From the NCBI GenBank assembly GCA_037414955.1, contig JBBEWH010000193.1, forward strand, positions 1 to 64,000: 64,000 nt of DNA, given 5' to 3'. How positions within the stretch are numbered: the first letter of the stretch is position 1; every line of letters begins with the position of its first letter. This document shows positions 1 through 8,528 of this stretch, piece by piece. The notes below the pieces were generated by a model. That model was not told where the DNA came from. It was given only the letters and a program-made list of their open reading frames with translations, and did not search any database. The position numbers and the translations under genes are program-made. The stretch is from Phytohabitans sp037414955 (GTDB taxonomy: Bacteria; Actinomycetota; Actinomycetes; Mycobacteriales; Micromonosporaceae).

Positions 1-1251
1 AAGACGATCACCGCTTTGATGGTCGGCAATCCGCAGATGGAGGACATCGCCAAGCTCACCGCGGACACGTTCACCAAGGACACCGGCATCACGGTGAAGT
101 TCACGATCCTGCCGGAGAACGAGCTGCGCGACAAGGTGACCCAGGATGTGGCCACCCAGGGCGGGCAGTACGACGTGGCGACGATCGGCGCGTACGAGGC
201 GCCGATCTGGGCGAAGAACGGTTGGCTGCACGAGCTGTCCAGCTATGCCGACGGTGATTCGGGCTACGACAAGGCGGATCTGTTGGAGCCGATGGTGCAG
301 TCACTGTCCGGTACGGACGGCAAGCTGTACGCGGCGCCGTTCTACGGCGAGTCGTCGTTCCTGATGTACAACAAGGACCTGTTCGCCGCCAAGGGTTTGA
401 CGATGCCGGAGCGGCCGACGTGGCAGCAGGTGGCCGACTTCGCGGCGAAGCTCGACGACAAGCGGGCCGGCGTGGCGGGGATCTGCCTGCGTGGGCTGCC
501 CGGTTGGGGTGAGGTGTTCGCGCCGCTGACGACGGTGGTGAACACGTTCGGCGGCACGTGGTTCGAGAAGGACTGGACGCCGAAGGTGAACTCGCCGGAG
601 TTCACCGCCGCGACGAAGTTCTATGTGGATCTGGTCCGCCAGTATGGGGAGGCGGGTGCGCCGCAGGCCGGGTTCACCGAGTGCCTGAACACGTTCGGGC
701 AGGGCAAGGCCGCGATGTGGTACGACGCGACGTCCGCCGCGGGCACGCTGGAGGATCCCTCCGCGTCCAAGGTGGCCGGCAAGGTCGGCTACGCGTACGC
801 CCCGGTGGTCAGGACCAAGTCGTCCGGCTGGTTGTGGGCCTGGGCGTGGGCGATGCCGAAGACCACCAAGCAGGCCGACGCGGCGTGGCGGTTCATCTCC
901 TGGGCCACCGGCAAGGAGTACGAGAAGCTGGTGGGGGAGAAGCTGGGCTGGTCCCGGCTGCCGGCCGGCAAGCGTGCCTCGACGTACGACCTTCCCGAGT
1001 ACAAGCAGTCGGCCACCGCGTTCGCCGACATCACGCTCAAGGCGATCGAGGAGGCCGACCCGACCAACCCGGGCCTCCAGCCGCGCCCCGCGCTGGGTGT
1101 GCAGTTCGTCGGCATCCCGGAGTTCGCCGACCTGGGCACCAAGGTCTCGCAGGAAGTAGCGTCCGCGATCGCCGGCAAGACCACAGTGGACAAGGCGCTC
1201 GCGGATGGGCAGCGGCTCGCCACGGACGTCGCGAAGACGTACCGCAAATGA
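1..1251 (+). CDS. ABC transporter substrate-binding protein, polyol/sugar type (5' truncated)
   Basis: Extracytoplasmic solute-binding component of an ABC importer. The reading frame is open to the first base of the window, so the signal peptide and lipobox lie upstream and the TTG at 16 is not the real start. The visible ~416 residues look like a family-1 (maltose/polyol-type) binding protein: an N-terminal 'MVGNPQMEDIAKLT' strand, 'YDVATIGAYEAPIWAKNGWL', and the hinge region 'GKLYAAPFYGESSFLMYNKD'. Its stop overlaps the start of the first permease by 4 nt (ATGA). With two permeases and a zinc alcohol dehydrogenase it forms a probable polyol (sorbitol/mannitol-like) uptake and oxidation operon. 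No ATPase is encoded here; such operons often share an MsiK-type ATPase encoded elsewhere. The substrate is inferred from context. Confidence 0.88.
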   Translation, partial: KTITALMVGNPQMEDIAKLTADTFTKDTGITVKFTILPENELRDKVTQDVATQGGQYDVATIGAYEAPIWAKNGWLHELSSYADGDSGYDKADLLEPMVQSLSGTDGKLYAAPFYGESSFLMYNKDLFAAKGLTMPERPTWQQVADFAAKLDDKRAGVAGICLRGLPGWGEVFAPLTTVVNTFGGTWFEKDWTPKVNSPEFTAATKFYVDLVRQYGEAGAPQAGFTECLNTFGQGKAAMWYDATSAAGTLEDPSASKVAGKVGYAYAPVVRTKSSGWLWAWAWAMPKTTKQADAAWRFISWATGKEYEKLVGEKLGWSRLPAGKRASTYDLPEYKQSATAFADITLKAIEEADPTNPGLQPRPALGVQFVGIPEFADLGTKVSQEVASAIAGKTTVDKALADGQRLATDVAKTYRK

Positions 1252-2177
1252 CGACGACAACGGTGCGGGCGCCCGCCCGGCACGCCGCCCGGCGTGCCGG
1301 GGCGGCACCCGGCCGCCGGGACCGGTGGGCCCGGCGCGCTCCGCTGCTGCCCGCACTCCTCTTCGCGATCGTGGTGACGCAGGTGCCGTTCCTGGTCACC
1401 CTGTATCTGTCCACATTGGGCTGGAACGCGCTGCGGCCCGGCTCGCGGCACTTCGTCGGCCTGGCCAACTACGGCACCGTGCTGACCGACGGGCGGCTGC
1501 GCGCCGCCCTGGTCAACACCGTCGTGCTCACCGCCGGCGCGGTGGTCGTGTCGGTGCTGCTCGGGCTCGGGCTCGCCGTGCTGCTGGACCGGCGCTTCCC
1601 CGGGCGGGGGATCGTGCGGACGCTGCTCATCACGCCGTTCCTGGTGATGCCGATGGCCGCCGCGCTGTTGTGGAAGCACGCCATCTACAACCCCGCCTAC
1701 GGGCTCATCAACGGCATCCTGGGCGGCAGCACCGACTGGATCTCGACGTACCCGATGGTGGCCGTCGTCGCCACGCTGGTGTGGCAGTGGACGCCGTTCA
1801 TGATGCTCATCATCCTGGCCGGGCTCCAGGCGCAGTCGCTGGAGACCCTGGAGGCGGCGCGGGTGGACGGCGCCTCCGGCTGGCAGACGTTCCGCCACAT
1901 CACGCTCCCGTACCTGCGGCCCTACCTGGAGCTCAGCGCCCTGCTCGGCTCGATCTACCTGGTGCAGACGTTCGACGCGGTCTTCACCATCACCCAGGGC
2001 GGGCCCGGTACGGCCACCACCAACCTGCCGTACGAGATCTACCTGACCACGTTCCGCAAGTTCGAGTACGGCGAGGCGGCCGCCGCCGGCGTCGTGGTGG
2101 TGATCGGCACGATCGTGGTCGCCACGTTCGCGCTGCGGGTCATCTCCAGCCTGTTCCGGATGGAGGACGCCCGATGA
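1248..2177 (+). CDS. ABC transporter permease, MalF/UgpA-like
   Basis: Inner-membrane subunit of the sugar/polyol importer, 309 aa, about six hydrophobic segments. After a basic N-terminus (residues 1-35) comes a first membrane segment 'LLPALLFAIVVTQVPFLVTL'. The EAA loop that contacts the ATPase is visible as 'EAARVDGASGWQTFRHITLP' in the second half. The ATG at 1248 overlaps the binding-protein stop (ATGA), and the end overlaps the next permease the same way, so translation is probably coupled. Its length suits the MalF/UgpA class without extra domains. Confidence 0.9.
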   Translation: MTTTTVRAPARHAARRAGAAPGRRDRWARRAPLLPALLFAIVVTQVPFLVTLYLSTLGWNALRPGSRHFVGLANYGTVLTDGRLRAALVNTVVLTAGAVVVSVLLGLGLAVLLDRRFPGRGIVRTLLITPFLVMPMAAALLWKHAIYNPAYGLINGILGGSTDWISTYPMVAVVATLVWQWTPFMMLIILAGLQAQSLETLEAARVDGASGWQTFRHITLPYLRPYLELSALLGSIYLVQTFDAVFTITQGGPGTATTNLPYEIYLTTFRKFEYGEAAAAGVVVVIGTIVVATFALRVISSLFRMEDAR

Positions 2178-2977
2178 GACAACGGATCTGGACCGCCGCC
2201 GCGTGGGCCGCCGGGATCGTGTTCTTCTTCCCGGTGCTGTGGATGGTGCTGACCGGGTTCAAGCAAGAGGTCGACGCCGCCGCCAACCCGCCGACCTGGG
2301 TCTTCGCGCCCAGCCTCGACGGGTACCGGCAGGTGTTCGACCGCGGCCTCACGCCGTACCTGTTGAATTCCCTCATGGCCAGCGTCTTCGCGACGCTGCT
2401 GGTGCTCGTGCTGGCCACGCCCGCCGCGTACGCCCTGTCGCTGCGCCCGGTGGGCAAGTGGCGGGACGTGCTGTTCTTCTTCATCTCCACCAAGATGCTG
2501 CCCGCCGTCGCCGCGCTGCTGCCCATCTACCTGGTGGTCAAGGAGCTCGGCATGCTCGACAACATCTGGACCATGGTGGTGCTCTACACCGCCATGAACC
2601 TGCCGCTCGCGATTTGGATGATGCGCTCGTTCCTGCTCGAGGTGCCCCGGTCGGTGCTGGAGGCCGCCGAGATGGACGGCGCCGGCCTGCTGCTCACCAT
2701 CCGCCGGGTGCTGTTGCCGATCGTCTCGCCCGGCCTGGCCGCGACCGCGCTGATCTGCTTCATCTTCTCCTGGAACGAGTTCTTCTTCGCGGTCAACCTG
2801 ACCGCGACCCGCGCCGGCACCGCACCGATCTTCCTGGTCGGGTTCATCTCCTCCGAAGGGCTGTTCCTGGCCCGCCTGTGCGCCGCCGCCACGCTGGTGT
2901 CCCTGCCCGTGGTGCTGGCCGGCTGGCTGGCGCAGAAGCAGCTCGTGCGTGGCCTGTCGATGGGAGCCGTCAAGTGA
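2174..2977 (+). CDS. ABC transporter permease, MalG/UgpE-like
   Basis: Second permease of the importer, 267 aa. Hydrophobic segments begin at 'TAAAWAAGIVFFFPVLWMVL'. The family pattern of this half-transporter is clear: 'LLNSLMASVFATLLVLVLAT' and an EAA loop 'EAAEMDGAGLLLTIRRVLLP'. The ATG at 2174 overlaps the preceding stop by 4 nt. A 22-nt gap separates it from the dehydrogenase. It presumably pairs with the upstream permease to make the channel. Confidence 0.9.
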   Translation: MRQRIWTAAAWAAGIVFFFPVLWMVLTGFKQEVDAAANPPTWVFAPSLDGYRQVFDRGLTPYLLNSLMASVFATLLVLVLATPAAYALSLRPVGKWRDVLFFFISTKMLPAVAALLPIYLVVKELGMLDNIWTMVVLYTAMNLPLAIWMMRSFLLEVPRSVLEAAEMDGAGLLLTIRRVLLPIVSPGLAATALICFIFSWNEFFFAVNLTATRAGTAPIFLVGFISSEGLFLARLCAAATLVSLPVVLAGWLAQKQLVRGLSMGAVK

Positions 2978-2999
2978 TGCTGTGTTTGGGGGATTTCAC

Positions 3000-3989
3000 A
3001 TGAGAGCCGCCGTCATCGTCACCCCCGGGCAGATCTCCATCGAGAAGGTGCCCGACCCCGCGCCCGGACCCCGCGACGTGGTCGTGGAGGTCGCCGGCTG
3101 CGGGATCTGCGGCACCGACCTGCACATCATGGACGGCGAGTTCGCGCCCGCGTACCCGATCGTCCCCGGCCACGAGTTCGCCGGCCGGGTGGTCGAGGTG
3201 GGCGCGGCCGTCACCGAGCTGACCGTGGGAGCGCAGGTGGCCGTGGACCCGTCCCTCTACTGTGGCGAGTGCTACCAGTGCAGGCGGGCCCGCGGCAACC
3301 TGTGCGAGAACTGGAACGCGATCGGCGTGACCCGCCCCGGCGGGGCCGCCCAGTACGCCGTCGCGCCGGTGCGCAACTGCTTCCGACTACCGGAAGGGGT
3401 CAACCCGGCGGACGCCGCGCTGATCGAGCCGCTGTCCTGTGCGGTACGCGGCTTCGACGTGCTCCCCCGGCGGCTGGGCGACCACTACCTCATCTACGGC
3501 GCCGGCACGATGGGGCTGATGATGATGGAGCTGGCCAAGCGCGCCGGCGCCGCGACGGTGTCCATGGTGGACCTGAACCCGGTCCGGCTCGCGACGGCCC
3601 GGCTGCTGGGCTGCACGGCCGCGGTGGTCGCCGCGGCCGAGCTGGACGCCCCGCGCGGCTGGGACGTCGTCATCGACTGCACGGGGGTCGAAGCGGCGAT
3701 CACCGACGGGCTGGGCCGGGTGGCGAAGGGCGGCACGTTCCTGCAGTTCGGCGTCGCGGCGTACGGCGCCCGGGCGGTGATCGAGCCGTACAAGATCTAC
3801 AACCAGGAGATCACGATCACCGGGTCGATGGCGGTGCTGCACAGCTTCGACCGGGCCGGCGAGCTGTTCGCCGGCGGCCTGCTCCCGCCCGACGTGTTCA
3901 TCAGCCACCGCTACCCGCTCGACGACTACGCCACCGCCATGTCCGAGTTCCGCGCCGGCAAGGGCCGCAAACTCCAGATCACCCCGTGA
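3000..3989 (+). CDS. Zinc-dependent alcohol (polyol) dehydrogenase, MDR family
   Basis: NAD(P)-dependent medium-chain dehydrogenase, 329 aa. The catalytic-zinc region 'GCGICGTDLHIMDGEF' and 'GHEFAGRVVEVG' is present. The structural-zinc cysteine cluster 'CGECYQCRRARGNLCENW' is complete. A Rossmann nucleotide site reads 'YLIYGAGTMGLMMMELAKRAGA'. The ATG at 3000 follows a G-rich stretch (TTTGGGGGAT). Position in the ABC operon suggests it oxidises the imported polyol; sorbitol or a related alditol is a guess from context. The TGA stop at 3987-3989 is part of the left tip of a family A palindrome, which also holds the stop of the convergent GH6 gene. Confidence 0.87.
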   Translation: MRAAVIVTPGQISIEKVPDPAPGPRDVVVEVAGCGICGTDLHIMDGEFAPAYPIVPGHEFAGRVVEVGAAVTELTVGAQVAVDPSLYCGECYQCRRARGNLCENWNAIGVTRPGGAAQYAVAPVRNCFRLPEGVNPADAALIEPLSCAVRGFDVLPRRLGDHYLIYGAGTMGLMMMELAKRAGAATVSMVDLNPVRLATARLLGCTAAVVAAAELDAPRGWDVVIDCTGVEAAITDGLGRVAKGGTFLQFGVAAYGARAVIEPYKIYNQEITITGSMAVLHSFDRAGELFAGGLLPPDVFISHRYPLDDYATAMSEFRAGKGRKLQITP

Positions 3990-4059
3990 TCAAGGCGTCC
4001 CTCACGTCGGCTGTGGCGTAGGGGCGGTGGGCGGGGACGTGAGGGACGCCTTGATCATG
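3986..4059. repeat. Family A palindrome A1 between convergent genes
   Basis: Left arm 3987-4008 and right arm 4036-4057 are perfect inverted repeats (TGATCAAGGCGTCCCTCACGTC), separated by a 27-nt GC-rich loop. Each tip TGATCA provides the stop codon of one flanking convergent gene: the dehydrogenase TGA at 3987 and the GH6 TGA at 4057-4055. The structure could act as a two-way terminator. Confidence 0.93.
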
Positions 4060-5374
4060 AGAGGGGTGGGTGGGCGTTGCGGACCAGCTCGGTGAACGCG
4101 GCCGGGAACCACTCGCCGCGCGGTGGGGCGCCGGGCATCGCGTTCGTCATCCGGCTGTGCGCCCCGATCGGCGGCATCGTCTGGTTGGGGTCGCACTGCG
4201 GCTCGCGGCCGTACTCGGGCAGTCCGCTGTAGTGGCCGTCGGACTCGCCGGGCGGCGTGATCCAGGCGTACGTGTGCACGTGCGCCCGGGGCGCCGTCCG
4301 GGGCCGTTCGCCCAGGCCGGCGCCGACCTGGTTGCACCAGGTGTACCGGTACCGGCGGCCGTCGACCTTGCTCTCGTCGACGAACGTGTCGAGATGGGGC
4401 GACGTGCTCGGCGCGACCGGGCGGCGTGGCCCGCCCCAGCCGTTGCGCGCGGTGTCGACCAGCGCGCCGATGCCGGGCGGGAACCCTTTGGCCCGCAGCG
4501 CGGCGTACACGGCGTCGATGTACGTGTGCTCCTCCAGGTGGTCGTTCCAGTCGACGAACCGGGACTGGCGCACCGAGTGGCCGCCGGCGCTCATGCCGAT
4601 GTCGAGGAACGGCTCCTCCACCGGGTCGTAGTCGGCGGCGTTGACCGCGAACCCGTCGACGCTGGCCACGCCGCCCGGCGTGCGCGCCGCCACGGCGGCG
4701 AACAGCTCGACGGCGGGCTGGAAGTTGCTGGCCCAGCCGAGCAGGTTCGACTGCGCGACGTCGAGGTAGGCGGACACGTTGGGGATCGGGTGCAGCTTCG
4801 CCAGCACGTACGGGATCGTGTCCAGGTACACGCCGCCCAGGCGGGCCTCCTCGCAGCGCCAGAAGCTGTAGACCGGGATCACCTGCCACAGCGCGTCCGG
4901 CTCCACCACCACGGCGATCCGCAGCGTCCGGTACCGCGGCTCGGCCAGGATCGCCGCGATCGGGTCGACGAACTCGGCCTTGTACCGGGCGGCCTCCGCC
5001 GCCGTGAAGTCACCGTTCGGCGCCCGCCGGCAGCTGCGCGCGGGCAGGTCGTAGAGCACGAACGTGGCGACCACCGGCTGCCCGGCGGCCTGTTGCTGGG
5101 CCAGCGCGGCATCCAGGTGCCCGCGCAGGCCGCGGCCGGCCGTGATGGCGGCCACACTGTCCAGCCACACGGCGGTCGGCTGCCGCGCCGCGACGGACAT
5201 CGCGGGGGCCAGCTCGCCGGCGGTCGCGGCCTGCGCGGCGGCCCGCGCCGACCAGTCCGGGTCGAGGTAGCCGCGCGCGCCCGCGTACGGGTTGCCGCCG
5301 GTCGGTGCCGCGCTCGCGGGCGCCGCGGCGCCCAGCGCCGCGGTCAACACCAACGTCATCAGGGTACGTCGCAT
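4055..5374 (-). CDS. Secreted glycoside hydrolase family 6 (cellobiohydrolase/endoglucanase)
   Basis: Predicted exported cellulase hydrolysing beta-1,4-glucan by inversion, 439 aa. The start is ATG at 5374 (MRRTL); a TTG 9 nt upstream is possible. A signal peptide covers residues 1-23 (...APASA-AP). GH6 landmarks: 'FVLYDLPARSC' (105-115), catalytic-acid motif 'VVVEPDALW' with Asp160, 'DWNDHLEEHTYIDAV', and the C-terminal 'REPQCDPNQTMPP' region. The first landmark normally ends R-D-C, where the Asp tunes the catalytic acid; here it is R-S-C (Ser114), so catalysis may be altered. No carbohydrate-binding module is present. The stop lies inside repeat A1 and repeat A2 sits just upstream of the start. 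Confidence 0.86.
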   Translation of the reverse strand: MRRTLMTLVLTAALGAAAPASAAPTGGNPYAGARGYLDPDWSARAAAQAATAGELAPAMSVAARQPTAVWLDSVAAITAGRGLRGHLDAALAQQQAAGQPVVATFVLYDLPARSCRRAPNGDFTAAEAARYKAEFVDPIAAILAEPRYRTLRIAVVVEPDALWQVIPVYSFWRCEEARLGGVYLDTIPYVLAKLHPIPNVSAYLDVAQSNLLGWASNFQPAVELFAAVAARTPGGVASVDGFAVNAADYDPVEEPFLDIGMSAGGHSVRQSRFVDWNDHLEEHTYIDAVYAALRAKGFPPGIGALVDTARNGWGGPRRPVAPSTSPHLDTFVDESKVDGRRYRYTWCNQVGAGLGERPRTAPRAHVHTYAWITPPGESDGHYSGLPEYGREPQCDPNQTMPPIGAHSRMTNAMPGAPPRGEWFPAAFTELVRNAHPPLS

Positions 5375-5399
5375 AGGTGTCAATCTATATCGACCACCC

Positions 5400-5455
5400 C
5401 ATGATCAGGGCGTCCCTCATGTCGTTGGAGCTACCTGAGGGACGCCTTGATCGTG
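5400..5455. repeat. Family A palindrome A2 between divergent genes
   Basis: Arms CATGATCAGGGCGTCCCTCA and TGAGGGACGCCTTGATCGTG around an imperfect centre (GTCGTTGGAGCTACC). It lies 26 bp upstream of the GH6 start and about 110 bp upstream of the DMT transporter start, so this copy cannot be a simple terminator of either neighbour. Confidence 0.9.
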
Positions 5456-5566
5456 GGGGTCTCCCTCTCGGGAATGAGTCCTCCTCCTGAAGTACGACAC
5501 ATGACGTAGCGCACAACCGGCCCCTGGGCGGACGTAATCGCGCCGGTCGAGGGGGATGATCAGATC

Positions 5567-6484
5567 ATGAGCGGGTTAGCGCTGGCGGTCCTCTTCGCTA
5601 TCGCGTCCGCCGCGGCCTACGCGGCGGGCGCGGTGGCGCAGGAGCGCCTGGCCCACGACGGGGAGCGGCACTCGGTGCTCGCGTTGCTGCGGCGCCGGCG
5701 CTGGTGGCTCGCGGTCGGCCTCAACGGCGCCGGCGGCGCCCTGCACGTGGCCGCCCTGGCGTACGGTCCGTTGTCCCTGGTGCAGCCGCTCGGCCTGCTC
5801 ACGCTCGTGCTGGCGCTGCCGATGGGCGCCGCGCTGGCGGCGCGCCGGGTGCACGCGGAGCACTGGCGCGGCGCCGGTCTCACCGTGGTGGGGCTGGCCG
5901 TGCTGCTGGTCCTGGTCGGCACGGGCGGCGGACCGGCGGTGCTGACCACCGGCCGGGCCACCGCGCTCGCCGCGGTCGCCGTCGCCGTGGTGCTCGCCCT
6001 GATCGCCAGCGCCCGGCTGGCCCGGCCGCCGATGGCGCGGGCCGTCCTGCACGCCACGGCGTCGGGCATCGCGTTCGCGGTGGCGTCGGCGCTGACCCAG
6101 ACGGTGACGCTGCGGGTGGCCGAGGACGGCGTGGCCGCGCTGGTCAGCCCGATCGCGCTGGTGCTGGCCGCGATGGCGGTCGGCGGCCTGCTGCTCTCCC
6201 AGGTGTCCTACCAGGACTCCGGGCTCGGTGCGCCGCTCGCCACGGTGACGCTCGCCAACCCGGTCGCGTCCGCGGTGATCGGCATGGTGCTGCTGGGCGA
6301 GGGGTTCACCGGCGGTGGCCGGGGCGCCGCGGTCGCGGTCGCGGCGGGGCTGGTCGCGGCCTCCGGCGTGGTCCTGCTGACCACCGAGCCCGCGCCGGCG
6401 CCCACGCCAGCCGCGGAGGCGACGCCCGAGCCCGCCCTCGTGGCCGACAAGCCCACCCCCGAACAGGTCGCCCTCGCCGCCTGA
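5567..6484 (+). CDS. DMT-superfamily (EamA-like) membrane transporter
   Basis: Integral membrane protein of 305 aa with about nine to ten hydrophobic segments, beginning 'GLALAVLFAIASAAAYAAGA'. The 'PLSLVQPLGLLTLVLALPMG' and 'PLATVTLANPVASAVIGMVL' segments are duplicated-half features of drug/metabolite exporters. The C-terminus (from ~283) is a Pro/Ala/Glu-rich tail. A purine-rich GGGGATGATCAG lies just before the ATG. The substrate cannot be read from sequence. It converges on the SRPBCC-VOC gene across repeat A3. Confidence 0.78.
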   Translation: MSGLALAVLFAIASAAAYAAGAVAQERLAHDGERHSVLALLRRRRWWLAVGLNGAGGALHVAALAYGPLSLVQPLGLLTLVLALPMGAALAARRVHAEHWRGAGLTVVGLAVLLVLVGTGGGPAVLTTGRATALAAVAVAVVLALIASARLARPPMARAVLHATASGIAFAVASALTQTVTLRVAEDGVAALVSPIALVLAAMAVGGLLLSQVSYQDSGLGAPLATVTLANPVASAVIGMVLLGEGFTGGGRGAAVAVAAGLVAASGVVLLTTEPAPAPTPAAEATPEPALVADKPTPEQVALAA

Positions 6485-6490
6485 CCCCTT

Positions 6491-6546
6491 CATGATCAGG
6501 GCGTCCTTCAAGTAGTTCTAACTACTTGAAGGACGCCCTGATCATG
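6491..6546. repeat. Family A palindrome A3 (near-perfect)
   Basis: 56-bp element with 27-nt perfect arms (CATGATCAGGGCGTCCTTCA then AGTAGTT) around a 2-nt centre. The inner arm differs from A1 on both sides in a complementary way. It lies between convergent genes; the TGA of the minus-strand SRPBCC gene (6544-6542) is inside the right tip. Confidence 0.95.
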
Positions 6547-7363
6547 AGGTGGTGGGCATTCGTTGGACGAAGGTCCAGTGGTGTCCCGCGAGATCCGCGG
6601 CGACGTACGACCGGTAGCCGTGCTCCTGGATGCCGGACACGATCGTGGCGCCGCCCGCCTCGGCGCGCGCCAGGTGCTCCGCCAGGTCGTCCACGTAGAC
6701 CCACACCGTGTGCGTCACCGCACCGTTGGCGTTCTCCTCGTCCTTGGCCAGCGGGAAGAGCAGGACCGCCACGTTGCCCACGTGCAGCTCGATCCACTCC
6801 GGACGCTCGCCCTCGGCCGGGACGCGGTCCCAGGAGGTCAGCCCGAACACCCGGTGCAGCCAGCGGGCGGCGGCCGGCGGGTCGGCGTAGTACAGCCCGA
6901 CGCTGAGCGGCGCCAGGCGGCGCGGCTGCGCCGGGGCGGTGTCGCGGTCGCGGCACCAACTCGCCAGCCAGTGGATGACGTTGGGCCAGAAGAACGCCGC
7001 GCGGTCGGCGTCACCGCCGGGCAGCAGGCGGTGGTCGACCCGCACCAGCGTGCCCGCCGGCGTCGGCGCGAACCGCACCTCGACCTCGGTGTCGTCGATG
7101 GAGCTGCGGTAGACGAGGCGGGCGCCCGGCTCCCAGACCGTGATGCGGCCCAGTTCCAGGACATCGGCGGACGCCTCGTCGTACACCTCCAGGATCCGGC
7201 CGCCGACGCCCGGCTCGATCCGCCGGCCGAGCGCGCGGGACGAGTCCCAATTGTTGATCGGGCCGGGCACCCACCAGCGGTCGATCTCGTCGGTGAACGC
7301 CCGGAACGCGGTCGCGGGGTCGACCGCCACCTCCACCTGGGCCTGCGCGGACGTGCGGGTCAT
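6542..7363 (-). CDS. SRPBCC (AHSA1-like) and VOC/glyoxalase-like fusion protein
   Basis: 273 aa, two domains. Residues ~5-135 resemble the START/AHSA1 polyketide-cyclase fold ('VAVDPATAFRAFTDEIDRWW', 'GGRILEVYDE', 'LVRVDHRLLPGGD'). Residues ~150-270 resemble a VOC domain ('YYADPPAAARWLHRVFGL', 'HTVWVYVDDLAEHLARAEAG', 'HHWTFVQRMP'). It overlaps the ArsR gene by 4 nt. ArsR plus AHSA1-like operons are common in actinobacteria; ligand and activity are unknown. Metal ligands of true glyoxalases are not clearly conserved, so a binding or antibiotic-sequestration role is possible. The stop lies in repeat A3. Confidence 0.82.
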   Translation of the reverse strand: MTRTSAQAQVEVAVDPATAFRAFTDEIDRWWVPGPINNWDSSRALGRRIEPGVGGRILEVYDEASADVLELGRITVWEPGARLVYRSSIDDTEVEVRFAPTPAGTLVRVDHRLLPGGDADRAAFFWPNVIHWLASWCRDRDTAPAQPRRLAPLSVGLYYADPPAAARWLHRVFGLTSWDRVPAEGERPEWIELHVGNVAVLLFPLAKDEENANGAVTHTVWVYVDDLAEHLARAEAGGATIVSGIQEHGYRSYVAADLAGHHWTFVQRMPTTS

Positions 7364-7695
7364 GGCTGTTCCCCTCGTTCGACGTGGCGCTTGAACGCGC
7401 CCAACTGCTCGGTCCAGTGCGCCTGCACCTGGTCGAGCCAGGCCTGCACCGCGACCAGCGGTGCCTGGCGCAGGTGGAACACGCGGGCCCGCGCGTCGTC
7501 GGGCACCCGCTCGTCGGCGACCAGCCCGGCCGCGAGCAGGACCCGGAGATGGCGGCTCATCACCGGCGGCGAGGTGCCGACCTCACGCGCCAACTCGCCG
7601 GCCCGGCGCGGCCGCTGCCCGAGCAGCTCCACGACGCGCCGCCGGGTCGGGTCCCCGAGCACCTCGAACACCGCGCCCGCCTGATCCCTACCCAT
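7360..7695 (-). CDS. ArsR-family winged-helix transcriptional regulator
   Basis: 111-aa winged helix-turn-helix regulator. 'VFEVLGDPTRRRVVELLGQ' followed by 'RAGELAREVGTSPPVMSRHLRVL' is the typical ArsR recognition region. No metal-binding ELCVCD-type motif is present, so it belongs to the non-metal ArsR group usually paired with SRPBCC proteins. It overlaps the downstream gene by 4 nt (ATGA). The promoter upstream overlaps an imperfect palindrome, suggesting autoregulation. Confidence 0.9.
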   Translation of the reverse strand: MGRDQAGAVFEVLGDPTRRRVVELLGQRPRRAGELAREVGTSPPVMSRHLRVLLAAGLVADERVPDDARARVFHLRQAPLVAVQAWLDQVQAHWTEQLGAFKRHVERGEQP

Positions 7696-7703
7696 ACCGC
7701 AAA

Positions 7704-7732
7704 TAGTTATAGCTCACGCTAACATTTGTCAA
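7704..7732 (-). promoter_or_regulatory. Promoter and operator-like palindrome of the arsR-SRPBCC operon
   Basis: On the minus strand a perfect -35 box TTGACA (7732-7727) is followed after 17 bp by TAACTA (7709-7704). The predicted transcription start lies only a few bases before the ATG at 7695, giving a nearly leaderless mRNA. The spacer and -10 carry the imperfect palindrome GTTATAGCTCACGCTAAC (7706-7723), suited to autorepression by the ArsR protein. Confidence 0.6.
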
Positions 7733-7743
7733 CACCACCCCTC

Positions 7744-7886
7744 CATGATCAAGGCGTGCCGCACCCCGGGCTTAAGGCGGGAGGGGCGGCCTGGTGATGG
7801 GGGGACGCGGATTACAAACCCCCCCCCCCCCGTCACACGGGCCTCCCTCACGTCTTTCTAGCGAGGTGAGGGACGCCTTGATCATG
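7744..7886. repeat. Family A palindrome A4, long form
   Basis: 143-bp variant. Outer tips CATGATCAAGGCGTGCCGCA (left) and GTGAGGGACGCCTTGATCATG (right) belong to family A. Between them lies a GC-rich insert containing GGCGGGAGGGGCGG and a run of 14 C. Similar long forms are at 9720, 32997 and 47490. It lies between the arsR promoter and the end of the minus-strand membrane-protein gene. Confidence 0.88.
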
Positions 7887-7932
7887 GAGGGACGCGGCGC
7901 CGCCGCGGGGGCGAGGGGGTGGCGGGGTGGGG

Positions 7933-8475
7933 CTAGGTGGCGACGCAGGCGGCGACGGCGCCGAGGACGGCGAGGCCGGTGGTCGCCTGGAGCAGCAACG
8001 CCGGTCCCAGGTGCGACCACAGCGTCGGCGGGTGCGGGGTGAGCAACTGTCCGGTGGTGAGGTTGACGATCCGCTCCACCCGCGGCGGCAGGTCCGGGTC
8101 CTTCTGCCGGCGCGCCGTCACCTGGATGTGGTCGGACGGCTCGAGGGCGCTCTGCGGCAGGTGGCCGTGGATCTCCAGCTCGCAGAGCATGCCCCGGGTG
8201 TCGCGCACGCGCAGCGGGGTCACCAGGAACTCGGGACCCTTGCGCAGGTCCTTCCACTTCCGCCGGGATCCGCCGCTGCCGGCCCGCAGCACGGCGACGA
8301 CCAGCACGCCGATCAGGCGCGCGACGCTCGCGGCGGCCAGCACGGCGACCAGCACCGGCTGCCCGACCTTGACCTCGCGGGCGTAGCCGGGCAGGAGCCG
8401 CACCACGTGCCCGGTGATGATCGGTCCGGTCGGCCGGACCACGGGTTCGGGGAAGAGTTCCCGGTCCCAGGTCAT
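7933..8475 (-). CDS. Hypothetical membrane protein
   Basis: 180 aa, family not recognised. Two hydrophobic segments are visible: ~43-64 ('VLVAVLAAASVARLIGVLVV') and a C-terminal one ~158-178 ('ALLLQATTGLAVLGAVAACV'). Between them is a soluble part with 'VTPLRVRDTRGMLCELEIHG' and 'DHIQVTARRQ', resembling a small beta-barrel (OB-like) insertion. It is transcribed alone, between the long repeat A4 and repeat A5. Function unknown. Confidence 0.68.
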   Translation of the reverse strand: MTWDRELFPEPVVRPTGPIITGHVVRLLPGYAREVKVGQPVLVAVLAAASVARLIGVLVVAVLRAGSGGSRRKWKDLRKGPEFLVTPLRVRDTRGMLCELEIHGHLPQSALEPSDHIQVTARRQKDPDLPPRVERIVNLTTGQLLTPHPPTLWSHLGPALLLQATTGLAVLGAVAACVAT

Positions 8476-8528
8476 ATCCCAGCGTATCGATAGAACTACC
8501 CACAGTCGAATGAATGAATCCCCGTTCC

